The translations under genes and the position numbers were made by a program. From RGIG6307 sp964424345 (GTDB taxonomy: Bacteria > Bacillota > Clostridia > Lachnospirales > Lachnospiraceae), in contig CAYRIK010000003.1 of assembly GCA_964424345.1 (NCBI GenBank), positions 21,545-85,544 of the forward strand: a DNA stretch of 64,000 nt, read 5' to 3'. Every line of letters starts with the position of its first letter. Position 1 is the stretch's first letter. Shown piece by piece: positions 45,143 to 53,804 of this stretch. The notes beneath the pieces were generated by a model that saw only the letters and a program-made list of their open reading frames with translations, was not told where the DNA came from and searched no databases.

Positions 45143-46126
45143 ATGATTGATTTACATTTACATTTTGATGGTTCTATTCCGATAGAAACGGTTTGGGAAC
45201 AGGCCAAAAAACAACACATTACATTGCCGGCAGATTCTTTAGAATCATTAAAAACATATATGGTTTGTCCAAGAGACTGCAAAGATTTGAATGAGTATTT
45301 GCAATGTTTTGATGTACCGTTAATGGTATTGCAGACAAAAGAAGGTATTTTTGATTGTATGACAGCATTGATAGATGCCTTAAAAAAAGAACATATGTTA
45401 TATGCGGAAATTCGATTTGCACCGCAGCTTCATACAAAACATGGACTTTCACAAGAAGAAGTAGTGAAAGCAGCTTGCAAGGCAGTAAAGGCTTGTACGG
45501 ATGAAAGTCTGAAAGTTCAGCTTATTTTATGCTGTATGCGTGGTGCAGATAATAAAGAGCAAAATATGGAAACGATACAGCTTGCAGCAAAATATTTAGG
45601 AGAAGGGGTATGTGCTTGTGATCTTGCAGGAGCAGAAGCATTATTTCCAACAGAGCAATTTGCAGATGTATTTTCTTATGCTAGTAGGCTTGGTGTACCA
45701 TTTACAATCCATGCAGGAGAAGCTGCAGGAGCCAAAAGTATTCAAACAGCACTTTTATTTGGTGCAGTGCGTATCGGACATGGTGTGAGAGCATTAGAGG
45801 ATATGCAGTTAATGCAGCAGTTACAGACAAAAAGAATTGCACTGGAATGTTGTCCAACAAGCAATGTACAGACAAAAGCGGTAGATTGTTTGGAAAAACA
45901 TCCTTTAAAATATTTTTTAGAACACGGTTTTTTAGTAACAGTAAATACGGATAATAGAACTGTTTCAGATACAACGATTGCAAAGGAAATGCAGTTGCTA
46001 AAAGAAGCAATTTCTTTAACGAAGCAAGAAGAAAAACAATTGTATCTGAATGCAGTGGAAGCAGCTTTTTTAGAGGAAGAAGAAAAGAAAAAATTAAGAA
46101 TTAAAATTCAGAATTTGGTTGCATAA
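45143..46126 (+). CDS. add: Adenosine deaminase
   Basis: It converts adenosine to inosine with a catalytic zinc. It has 327 residues. Motifs are the metal-binding DLHLHFDGS at residues 3-11, TIHAGEA near 192, and VNTDNRTVSDT near 270, where the classical NSDDP is replaced by NTDN, as I recall for some clostridial enzymes. It ends the udp-deoB-cdd-add salvage operon. The ribosome site is GAGGTAA. Confidence 0.93.
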   Translation: MIDLHLHFDGSIPIETVWEQAKKQHITLPADSLESLKTYMVCPRDCKDLNEYLQCFDVPLMVLQTKEGIFDCMTALIDALKKEHMLYAEIRFAPQLHTKHGLSQEEVVKAACKAVKACTDESLKVQLILCCMRGADNKEQNMETIQLAAKYLGEGVCACDLAGAEALFPTEQFADVFSYASRLGVPFTIHAGEAAGAKSIQTALLFGAVRIGHGVRALEDMQLMQQLQTKRIALECCPTSNVQTKAVDCLEKHPLKYFLEHGFLVTVNTDNRTVSDTTIAKEMQLLKEAISLTKQEEKQLYLNAVEAAFLEEEEKKKLRIKIQNLVA

Positions 46127-46160
46127 ATAAAAATATAGTGATAATATAATTACAAGAAGT

Positions 46161-46195
46161 AGTTTTGAAAACTACATCAAATGATTTTCAAAACT
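46161..46195. promoter_or_regulatory. 11-bp inverted repeat before the hemolysin-III-like gene
   Basis: AGTTTTGAAAA (46161-46171) and TTTTCAAAACT (46185-46195) are complementary across 13 bases. A TATAAT at 46145-46150 lies just upstream, so the dyad would sit at about +5. It could be an operator or a leader hairpin. Confidence 0.5.
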
Positions 46196-46224
46196 GTTAT
46201 GGTTTTGATGAGGAGGATTATATT

Positions 46225-46872
46225 ATGACAATAAGAATTAAAGACCCTTGGAGTGCATTGACACATTTTATTGGCATGATGTTAGCAATGGCAGCAGTTG
46301 CTCCGTTATTAGTGAAGGCAGCATTACATGGCGGTATTATAAATGTATGTACAATGGCAGTTTATATGGCAAGTATGGTTTTATTATATGCAGCAAGTAC
46401 AACGTATCATGCGTTTGGGTTTGGTAAATGGTATATGATACTAAAAAAAATCGATCACATGATGATACCAGTACTCATTGCAGGAACGTATACACCGATT
46501 TGTTTGATTACATTAAAAGATGGAATTGGACCAGTATTGTTTGTACTTGTATGGGCAATGGCGATTGCAGGTATTTTAATCAAGGCATTTTGGGTAACTT
46601 GTCCAAAATGGTTTTCTAGTGTAATCTATATTGCAATGGGATGGGTTTGTGTACTTGGAATGAGCAGTATTGTACAAAATCTTTCTGCTGCCGGATTTTT
46701 ATGGCTGCTGTTTGGTGGTCTCTTATATACCGTTGGCGGTGTGATTTATGCACTAAAGCTTCCAATTTTTAATTCCAAACATAAATCTTTTGGCAGTCAT
46801 GAGATTTTTCATTTGTTTGTAATGGCAGGCAGTATTTGTCATTACATTGTAATTTATGGATATGTAGTATAA
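46225..46872 (+). CDS. Hemolysin III / PAQR family membrane protein
   Basis: A 215-residue protein with seven hydrophobic helices, the bacterial HlyIII (YqfA/TrhA-like) form of the PAQR family. The conserved histidines are visible: ALTHFIGM near residue 12, STTYHAF near 58, and a C-terminal SHEIFHLFV near 192. These form the metal site of the fold. Its role is membrane homeostasis in some bacteria; hemolysis is not implied. GAGGAGG before ATG 46225 sets the start; the frame extends upstream to 46165. Confidence 0.9.
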   Translation: MTIRIKDPWSALTHFIGMMLAMAAVAPLLVKAALHGGIINVCTMAVYMASMVLLYAASTTYHAFGFGKWYMILKKIDHMMIPVLIAGTYTPICLITLKDGIGPVLFVLVWAMAIAGILIKAFWVTCPKWFSSVIYIAMGWVCVLGMSSIVQNLSAAGFLWLLFGGLLYTVGGVIYALKLPIFNSKHKSFGSHEIFHLFVMAGSICHYIVIYGYVV

Positions 46873-46907
46873 AAAAATCCCCAGTTTATAAACTGGGGAC
46901 TTTTTTT
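46872..46907. terminator. Bidirectional intrinsic terminator
   Basis: TCCCCAGTTT and AAACTGGGGA form a near-perfect stem flanked by A and T runs, between the convergent HlyIII and activase-fusion genes. Confidence 0.92.
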
Positions 46908-46930
46908 GCTTATTCTTAGAACAGTATTAT

Positions 46931-49900
46931 TTATAAATTTTTATGTGCAGTAGAAAGCATCAGTTTAATACGATTTAACTGATTTACTTCAGAAGCACCA
47001 GGGTCATAGTCGATTGCAACAATATTTGCCTGAGGATATCTCTTACGCAATTCTTTAATAACACCTTTTCCAACAACGTGGTTTGGCAGACATCCAAATG
47101 GCTGTGTACATACAATGTTTGGTACATTTGTATGCAGCAATTCAATCATTTCACCAGTTAAGAACCATCCTTCACCAGTCTGATTACCGATAGAAACGAT
47201 AGGCTTTGCATATTCTACTAATTCGTAAATATTTGCCTGTTCATCAAAATGCTTACTTGCACGCAATGCTTTTCTAGCTGGATTACGGAACCATTCGATT
47301 GCTTTGATACCAAGTTTGCATATTGCAGCAGTCTTTTTGCTTGTACCAAGTTCTTCTGCTTTATAAATACTATTGTAGAAGCAGTAGAGCATAAAGTCGA
47401 TTAAGTCTGGCATAACCGCTTCAGCACCTTCTTGTTCTAACAATTCTACAATGTGATTATTTGCAGTAGGAGAGAATTTAACTAAAATTTCACCAACGAT
47501 TCCGACACGAGGTTTTTTCTCATCGGTAATAGGGAGTGCATCAAATTCTTCTACAATCTGTTTACAAAGTTTGCTGAACTTTCTAAAGCTGATATGGTCG
47601 GAGCAAACAAATTCTTTACAGGTTGCTTCTAATTTGTCATGTAATGCATTAGCACTTCCAGCAACTTTTTCGTAAGGACGCATTCTATAGAGACATCTCA
47701 TAAACAAATCGCCAAATACAGCACCCATTGCAAGTCTTACACCAAGTCCGACACTTAACTTAAAGCCAGGGTTTGTTTCCATACCATTTAAGTTAATGGA
47801 AATAACTGGAATTTGAGGCATACCGGCTTTTTCTAAAGCTCTTCGGATAAATCCGACATAGTTAGATGCACGACATCCGCCGCCAGTCTGGGACATGATC
47901 AGTGCAGTACGATTTAAATCATATTTACCGCTGAGCAATGCTTCCATAAGCTGTCCAACTACTAACAGAGAAGGATAACAAGCATCGTTATTTACATATT
48001 TCAGACCAACATCTACAGAATGTTTATTATCGTTTTGCAATACAACAAGATTATATCCTTCTTTTGCAAAAACAGGTTCTAAAATATTAAAGTGGATTGG
48101 TGACATCTGTGGACAAAGAATAGTATAGTTTTTACGCATTTCTTCTGTAAAGATGACACGATTGTGTGCGCTGGAATGTAAAGTACGTTCTTTTTTATTG
48201 CGCTCTCTTACACGAATTGCAGAAAGAAGAGAACGAACACGAATTCTTGCTGCACCGAGGTTGTTTACTTCGTCAATCTTTAAACAAGTATAAATTTTGT
48301 CAGAACCGGATAAAATATCATTTACCTGATCTGTTGTAACCGCATCCAGACCACAACCAAAGCTGTTAAGCTGAATCAAATCCAAATATTCAGTCTGCTT
48401 TACATATTCTGCGGCACGATACAGTCTGGAATGATACATCCATTGATCGGAAACGATAAGCGGTCTGTCAGGGTTGCCTAAATGAGAGATAGAATCTTCT
48501 GTTAAAACGGCAATATCAAAGGATGTGATCATTTCTGGAATACCATGGTTGATTTCAGGGTCACAATGATATGGACGACCAGCAAGTACGATGCCTCGTT
48601 TTCCATGTTCTCTTAAGTAGGCTAATGTTTCTTCGCCTTTTTTCTGCATATCCTTACGTGCATGTTCTAATTCTTCCCAAGCCTTTTGACAAGCATTTCG
48701 TACTTCCTGCTCTGGTAATTCTTTAAATTCTTTTACAAGAGCGAGCATAGCAGTATCTACAGAAGCAAAACTCATAAATGGATTGCGGAATGTTACACTG
48801 CCACTTGTAATTTCTTCCATATTGTTTTTGATATTTTCACTGTAAGAAGTAACGATTGGACAGTTGTAATGGTTTCCAGCATCAGGTGTTTCGTTTCTTT
48901 CATAGAAAAGAGCTGGATAGAATACAAAATCAACGCCTTTTTCAATCAGCCATTTCACATGACCATGTGCCAGTTTTGCTGGGTAACATTCAGACTCAGA
49001 AGGAATGGATTCAATACCAAGTTCATAAATGTTTCTATTGGATAATGGAGAGAGCACAACATGATATCCAAGTGTTGTAAAGAATGTAAACCAGAATGGA
49101 TAATTCTCATACATATTCAATACACGAGGAATACCTACAGTACCACGAGGTGCATTTGTAATCTCTAAAGGCTCATAATCAAAATATCTATGTAATTTAT
49201 AATCGAATAAGTTTGGTACATCTTTCTTTTTCTTTGCCATACCAAGACCACGTTCACAACGGTTGCCGCTGATATACTGACGACCGCCTGTAAAGCGATT
49301 GATGGTAAGTCGGCAGCTGTTTGTACATCCATGACATTTTGCCATAGTAGTTGTAAACTGAAGATTTTGGATGTCTTCTAAAGAAAGCATAGTAGTTTCT
49401 ACAGGTTCTGCCTGATACTGTTCACGTGCAATCAATGCGGCACCAAACGCACCCATGATACCTGCGATATCAGGACGAACTACTTCACAGCCGGCAGTTT
49501 TTTCTAAAGAACGTAAAACGGCATTGTTGTAGAATGTACCACCTTGAACAACGATATTTTTACCAAGTTCAGAAGCATCAGCTACTTTGATAACTTTGTA
49601 AAGTGCATTTTTAATAACAGAGTAAGCAAGACCGGCAGAAATATCAGAAACAGTAGCCCCTTCTTTCTGTGCCTGCTTTACTTTGGAGTTCATAAATACG
49701 GTACAACGTGTACCAAGGTCGATAGGATGTTCTGCAAATAAAGCAGCCTGTGCAAAATCCTGTACAGAATAATTTAAAGATTTTGCAAATGTTTCGATAA
49801 AGGAACCACATCCGGAAGAACAAGCTTCGTTTAATTGTACTTTATCAACTGCCTGATTTTTGATACGGATATATTTCATATCCTGACCGCCGATATCTAA

Positions 49901-51166
49901 AATACAGTCTACGTCTGGATTAAAGAAGGCAGCAGCATAGTAATGTGCAACAGTTTCTACTTCGCCGTAGTCTAATAAGAATGCAGCCTTCATAAGTGCT
50001 TCGCCGTATCCGGTAGAGCAGGAGCGAACAATCTGTGTATCAGCTGGTTTGATTTCTAAAATCTGTTTCATAGCACCAATGGCAGTCTCTAATGGAGAAC
50101 CATCGTTATTTGCGTAGAAGCTGTACAATAATGTACCGTCTTCACCAACAACTGCCACTTTTGTAGTAGTAGAACCAGCATCAATGCCAAGATAAGCCTT
50201 GCCATGGTAGGAAGCAAGGTCACCTTTCTTTACTTGGTGTGCAGCATGACGTGTCTGGAACGCTTCAAAGTCAGCTTCATCTTTGAATAAAGGTTCCATT
50301 CGTTCTACTTCAAAATCCATAACAATCTTTGCGTCTAATTTCTGAATCAAATCAGAAATTACAACACAACAATCTTCTTTAGAAGCAAGAGCAGAACCAA
50401 ATGCTGCATATAAATGAGGATTTGGAGCTTCTACAACGTGTTCTTCGTCTAATTTTAATGTTCTGATAAATGCTTTTTTAAGTTCAGGAAGGAAGTACAA
50501 TGGACCGCCTAAAAAAGCAACATGACCGCGGATTGGTTTACCGCAGGCAAGACCGGAAATTGTCTGATTTACAACGGCTTGGAAAATAGAAGCAGCCAAG
50601 TCTTCTTTTGTAGCACCGTCGTTAATAAGTGGCTGGATATCTGTTTTTGCAAATACACCACAGCGGGCAGCAATCGTATATAAAGATTTGTAATCTGCTG
50701 CATAGCGGTTTAAGCCAGCTGCATCTGTCTGTAATAAGGAAGCCATCTGGTCAATGAAAGAACCAGTACCACCAGCGCAGATACCATTCATACGCTGTTC
50801 TACATTTCCGCCTTCAAAATAGATGATCTTTGCATCTTCGCCACCAAGTTCGATAGCAACGTCTGTTTGTGGGGCAAGTTCTTTTAATGCACTGGCAACA
50901 GAAATTACTTCCTGATTAAATGGTACTTCTAAATGGTTGGCAAGACTAAGTCCGCCTGAACCTGTAATAACAGGATGAACTGTTAAATTTCCTAAAGCAT
51001 CGCTTGCTTTTTGGAGAAGTTCTGATAGCGTTTCCTGAATGTTTGCAAAATGTCTTTTGTAATCAGAAAATAAAATCTGATGAGCTTCGTTCAGGATAAC
51101 AATCTTTACAGTAGTAGAACCAATATCAATGCCTAAGCTTGCATGGTTTTCTGATGAATAATTCAT
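46931..51166 (-). CDS. Tandem BadF-type activase fused to a 2-hydroxyacyl-CoA dehydratase-like reductase
   Basis: A 1411-residue fusion. Two ASKHA ATPase domains are in tandem: GIDIGSTTVKI (near residue 14) and GIDAGSTTTKV (near 325). Each carries two cysteines at the positions that hold the [4Fe-4S] cluster of archetypal activases (CAGGTG/ARCGVF and CSSGCG/TRCTVF). A CHGCTNSC motif near 610 and GNRCERG follow, then DUF2229-like and HgdB/DCCP-like regions with more cysteines. It probably performs ATP-driven low-potential electron transfer; the substrate is unknown. An in-frame GTG lies 12 bases upstream of the chosen ATG. It has its own promoter and stands alone on this strand. Confidence 0.85.
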   Translation of the reverse strand: MNYSSENHASLGIDIGSTTVKIVILNEAHQILFSDYKRHFANIQETLSELLQKASDALGNLTVHPVITGSGGLSLANHLEVPFNQEVISVASALKELAPQTDVAIELGGEDAKIIYFEGGNVEQRMNGICAGGTGSFIDQMASLLQTDAAGLNRYAADYKSLYTIAARCGVFAKTDIQPLINDGATKEDLAASIFQAVVNQTISGLACGKPIRGHVAFLGGPLYFLPELKKAFIRTLKLDEEHVVEAPNPHLYAAFGSALASKEDCCVVISDLIQKLDAKIVMDFEVERMEPLFKDEADFEAFQTRHAAHQVKKGDLASYHGKAYLGIDAGSTTTKVAVVGEDGTLLYSFYANNDGSPLETAIGAMKQILEIKPADTQIVRSCSTGYGEALMKAAFLLDYGEVETVAHYYAAAFFNPDVDCILDIGGQDMKYIRIKNQAVDKVQLNEACSSGCGSFIETFAKSLNYSVQDFAQAALFAEHPIDLGTRCTVFMNSKVKQAQKEGATVSDISAGLAYSVIKNALYKVIKVADASELGKNIVVQGGTFYNNAVLRSLEKTAGCEVVRPDIAGIMGAFGAALIAREQYQAEPVETTMLSLEDIQNLQFTTTMAKCHGCTNSCRLTINRFTGGRQYISGNRCERGLGMAKKKKDVPNLFDYKLHRYFDYEPLEITNAPRGTVGIPRVLNMYENYPFWFTFFTTLGYHVVLSPLSNRNIYELGIESIPSESECYPAKLAHGHVKWLIEKGVDFVFYPALFYERNETPDAGNHYNCPIVTSYSENIKNNMEEITSGSVTFRNPFMSFASVDTAMLALVKEFKELPEQEVRNACQKAWEELEHARKDMQKKGEETLAYLREHGKRGIVLAGRPYHCDPEINHGIPEMITSFDIAVLTEDSISHLGNPDRPLIVSDQWMYHSRLYRAAEYVKQTEYLDLIQLNSFGCGLDAVTTDQVNDILSGSDKIYTCLKIDEVNNLGAARIRVRSLLSAIRVRERNKKERTLHSSAHNRVIFTEEMRKNYTILCPQMSPIHFNILEPVFAKEGYNLVVLQNDNKHSVDVGLKYVNNDACYPSLLVVGQLMEALLSGKYDLNRTALIMSQTGGGCRASNYVGFIRRALEKAGMPQIPVISINLNGMETNPGFKLSVGLGVRLAMGAVFGDLFMRCLYRMRPYEKVAGSANALHDKLEATCKEFVCSDHISFRKFSKLCKQIVEEFDALPITDEKKPRVGIVGEILVKFSPTANNHIVELLEQEGAEAVMPDLIDFMLYCFYNSIYKAEELGTSKKTAAICKLGIKAIEWFRNPARKALRASKHFDEQANIYELVEYAKPIVSIGNQTGEGWFLTGEMIELLHTNVPNIVCTQPFGCLPNHVVGKGVIKELRKRYPQANIVAIDYDPGASEVNQLNRIKLMLSTAHKNL

Positions 51167-51240
51167 ATAACAACTCACTTTCTTTCAAAAAGTTGAAAAA
51201 ACATATAAATAGGTAATAATACAAATTTTTAACGCCATAC

Positions 51241-51269
51241 ATTATACGGCAAAATTTTACAAAGTTCAA
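51241..51269 (-). promoter_or_regulatory. Promoter of the activase-fusion gene
   Basis: On the minus strand TTGAAC (51269-51264) and a perfect TATAAT (51246-51241) are 17 bases apart. Confidence 0.7.
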
Positions 51270-51373
51270 TATCACTGAGTATGAAAAAATGCTCGGATTT
51301 CGAAAATCTCTGGGAAAAATATTAAAAAAGTATAAAGTTACTGGAAAAGTTTCATGGAGCGGGACTTCATTTA

Positions 51374-51402
51374 TTTACTTTCTTAAAAAGGTTTGGTATT
51401 AT
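51374..51402 (+). promoter_or_regulatory. Possible promoter of the rhomboid-like gene
   Basis: TTTACT (51374-51379) and TATTAT (51397-51402) are 17 bases apart. The -35 is weak. The remainder of the 256-base divergent gap shows no gene. Confidence 0.4.
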
Positions 51403-51434
51403 GAAACATAGATTAGTGAAAGGACGTTGGTTTT

Positions 51435-52292
51435 ATGACAAAGTTTAATTCTCATTCCAGAAAAAATTTTGGAATATCAAATCTTACTCTGGGTTTGGTT
51501 TTGTGTTATGCAGTCGGATATATATTACAGATTGTCAGTCCGACAGTATTATCTTTTTTGACACTAGATCCATATCAGATCTTACATGGTCAGGTGTGGC
51601 GTCTTGTAACGTGGCTGGTTGTTCCACCAAGCAGTTTTGATATTTTTACACTGCTGATGCTTTATTTTTATTATAAAATAGGTTCTGTATTAGAGCGTTT
51701 ATGGGGAATTGCTAAATACACCAAGTATATTGTTGGCGGTATTGTTATGACAATTTTATCCAGCTTTTTGATGCTTGCATATATTCGATATGGTATGGGG
51801 GCTACAGGAGATTTGTTGGAATATTATTCTGCAATAGGTTCTTTAGTGGCATTTTCCACATATTACATTAACCTGTCTATTTTTATGGGATATGCGGCAA
51901 CATTCCCTGATATGATGGTTTTATATTTCTTTGTAATACCAATCAAAGTAAAAGTGCTTGGTATCATTGATCTTTTATTATTGGTATGGATGTTCTTTAC
52001 AGGTTCCGTATTTGGAAGATTTGCAATTGGTGCAGCACTGCTTAATATGGCTATTTTCTTATTAACAAATAAAGTTGCAATTGATCCAAAACAGTTTATT
52101 CGTAAACAAAAATTCAATCAGGAAATCAAAAAGGCAACACATATGCAACCAAAAGAAAGCAGACATAAATGTGCTATCTGTGGTCGTACAGATGAGAGTA
52201 ATCCAGAATTAGAGTTTCGTTTCTGCAGTAAATGCAACGGTAATTATGAATATTGCAGTGACCATTTGTTTACACATGAACATGTAAAATAA
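51435..52292 (+). CDS. Rhomboid-like membrane protein with C-terminal zinc ribbon
   Basis: A 285-residue protein with about six membrane helices. The LHGQVWRLVTW stretch (near residue 51) matches the rhomboid N-terminal loop, but the catalytic GxSG serine and the helix-6 histidine are not seen, so it is probably a non-proteolytic rhomboid relative. The C-terminal tail (about residues 240-285) carries CAICGRTDES, CSKCNGNYEYC and a histidine end, which looks like a zinc ribbon. It lies 23 bases before the sigma-like gene and is probably cotranscribed. Confidence 0.75.
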   Translation: MTKFNSHSRKNFGISNLTLGLVLCYAVGYILQIVSPTVLSFLTLDPYQILHGQVWRLVTWLVVPPSSFDIFTLLMLYFYYKIGSVLERLWGIAKYTKYIVGGIVMTILSSFLMLAYIRYGMGATGDLLEYYSAIGSLVAFSTYYINLSIFMGYAATFPDMMVLYFFVIPIKVKVLGIIDLLLLVWMFFTGSVFGRFAIGAALLNMAIFLLTNKVAIDPKQFIRKQKFNQEIKKATHMQPKESRHKCAICGRTDESNPELEFRFCSKCNGNYEYCSDHLFTHEHVK

Positions 52293-52315
52293 ACAAAGAG
52301 AAAGGCGAGGGAGAT

Positions 52316-53053
52316 ATGGAAAAAGAACTATTATTTGCAAAAACATTGGAATATATCAAAAATATTGCAAAAGAACAGGGACACATTGTGTCTAAAGAAC
52401 AGGTAGAAACCGCATTTGAGCCAATGGGATTTGGCCCAGAACAGTTAGAAATGGTATACGATTATCTTCGCAAGCAAAAGATTGGTATAGAAGAAGCAGT
52501 AGATCCTGACGCATATTTGTCAGAAGAAGATGTAGATTATTTGGATATGTATCTGGAAGAATTAAAATATATCAAAGGTGCTTCTGATGGAGAACGAGAA
52601 GCAATTACATTATCTGCGATGGCAGGAGATGTGGATGCACAGTCAAGACTTGTTGAATTATTTTTGCCACAGGTAGTAGAAATTGCAAAGCTGTATGCAG
52701 GACAGGGCGCTTACTTGGAAGATTTGATTGGAGAAGGAAATGTAGCACTTGCAGTAGGTGTATCTATGCTTGGTGCGTTAGAAAATGCATCAGAAGCAGA
52801 AGGTATGCTTGCAAAAATGATTATGGATGGTATGGAAGAATATATCGGTCTTTCAGCAGAACAGTCCAAAGAAGATCAAAAGGCAATGGATCTTGTAAAT
52901 AAAGTATCCGAAGCGGCCAAAGAAATGTCTGAAGACTTGCGTAAAAAGATTACTCCTTTAGAACTTGCAGAAGAAACAGGTATGCCGATTGAAGATATCG
53001 AAGAAGCTATTCGTTTATGCGGAGATACAATAGAATATTTTGAAGGACAATAA
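52316..53053 (+). CDS. Degenerate sigma-70-like protein without promoter-recognition regions
   Basis: A 245-residue acidic protein. The N-terminus resembles sigma region 1.1 (about residues 1-60). Residues about 100-150 resemble region 2.1-2.2 (LPQVVEIAKLY then DLIGEGNVALAV), the part of sigma that binds RNA polymerase. Residues about 205-240 resemble region 3 (TPLELAEETGMPIEDIEEAI). The -10-recognising region 2.3-2.4 is replaced by unrelated sequence, and region 4 is absent. It could hold polymerase or act as a sigma antagonist; function is unknown. Confidence 0.7.
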   Translation: MEKELLFAKTLEYIKNIAKEQGHIVSKEQVETAFEPMGFGPEQLEMVYDYLRKQKIGIEEAVDPDAYLSEEDVDYLDMYLEELKYIKGASDGEREAITLSAMAGDVDAQSRLVELFLPQVVEIAKLYAGQGAYLEDLIGEGNVALAVGVSMLGALENASEAEGMLAKMIMDGMEEYIGLSAEQSKEDQKAMDLVNKVSEAAKEMSEDLRKKITPLELAEETGMPIEDIEEAIRLCGDTIEYFEGQ

Positions 53054-53058
53054 CAAGA

Positions 53059-53478
53059 ATGATTGATTATCAAGACTATAGATATATTTTACAAGATACA
53101 AGAATGTTATATGTGGGGGCAAAATTTTCTTTTGGGGATCTTGCTTCAGAAGAAGATGTTCCGTTTAAATTCCGTTCTATTGTAATGAAATGTGCGTTAC
53201 ACGAAGTAGATAAAGAAGATACCTTTGAGAGTGTATTCTATTATATGAAACCAGAAGGGTATTTGTATGAAGCATTTAGACAGCTTCGTACAAAAGTAAA
53301 AGTTTCCGAGTTGACGCAGGTGAAGCATTTATTTGGTAAAATAGAATGGACATACAAAGAGCATCTTTATAAAATTGAAGAGTTTGCAGCACTTTCTAAA
53401 GAAGAAAAAGAGAAAAAGGGAATTGTAGTACAAGAATTACAGTATTCAAAATTAGCTATTATGACATTTCCGATTTAG
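53059..53478 (+). CDS. Protein of unknown function next to the sigma-like gene
   Basis: A 139-residue soluble protein starting 5 bases after the sigma-like gene. I recognise no family. It is mixed alpha/beta by pattern, with a lysine/glutamate-rich segment around residues 115-125, no membrane helix and no cysteine cluster. The tight spacing suggests it works with the sigma-like protein. The ribosome site is weak (AAGAA), so translation may be coupled. Confidence 0.65.
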   Translation: MIDYQDYRYILQDTRMLYVGAKFSFGDLASEEDVPFKFRSIVMKCALHEVDKEDTFESVFYYMKPEGYLYEAFRQLRTKVKVSELTQVKHLFGKIEWTYKEHLYKIEEFAALSKEEKEKKGIVVQELQYSKLAIMTFPI

Positions 53479-53555
53479 TCGTATGCAGTAATCTTTGTTT
53501 CTGTATTTGTAAACAGTAAAAAGGCTATGAATGCCCGAAAAAGTTGAAAAAGCAC

Positions 53556-53584
53556 TTGATTTTTGTCGAAATATATGTTATTTT
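53556..53584 (+). promoter_or_regulatory. Promoter of a candidate small RNA
   Basis: TTGATT (53556-53561) and TATTTT (53579-53584) are 17 bases apart in a 326-base stretch without a gene. Confidence 0.5.
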
Positions 53585-53590
53585 AAAAAT

Positions 53591-53676
53591 GCGTTGAAGC
53601 GCTTACTTAATTTATTTAAGTAAAATTCCCCTTTTACACGAGTCAGTCACTACGGTGGCTGGCTCATTTGTCTTTT
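53591..53676 (+). ncRNA. Candidate small non-coding RNA
   Basis: Between a promoter and the T-rich end at 53676 lie three hairpins: GCG/CGC near 53591-53602, TTACTTAA/TTAAGTAA (53603-53623), and an 11-base GC-rich stem GAGTCAGTCAC/GTGGCTGGCTC (53640-53665) with a UACG loop followed by ATTTGTCTTTT, which looks like a terminator. No open frame lies in it and no gene ends just before it that would need this terminator (the upstream stop is at 53478). The family is not recognised. Confidence 0.5.
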
Positions 53677-53742
53677 ATACGCCTCTAAAGATTTTCTTAA
53701 TACTCCCACAGATGATAACTTATCGAATTAACGAAAAAATGG

Positions 53743-53771
53743 TTGGATAAAAACTTAAAATATGATAAACT
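53743..53771 (+). promoter_or_regulatory. Promoter of the M16C protease gene
   Basis: TTGGAT (53743-53748) and TAAACT (53766-53771) are 17 bases apart, 33 bases before the start codon. Confidence 0.55.
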
Positions 53772-53804
53772 CTATACATATATTATTTTAAGGTGGCGTG
53801 CAAT

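Noticed and set aside
51400..51447. Fifteen-codon open frame before the rhomboid-like gene as a leader peptide
   Set aside because: It overlaps the start of the gene, has no clear ribosome site and no attenuator follows.
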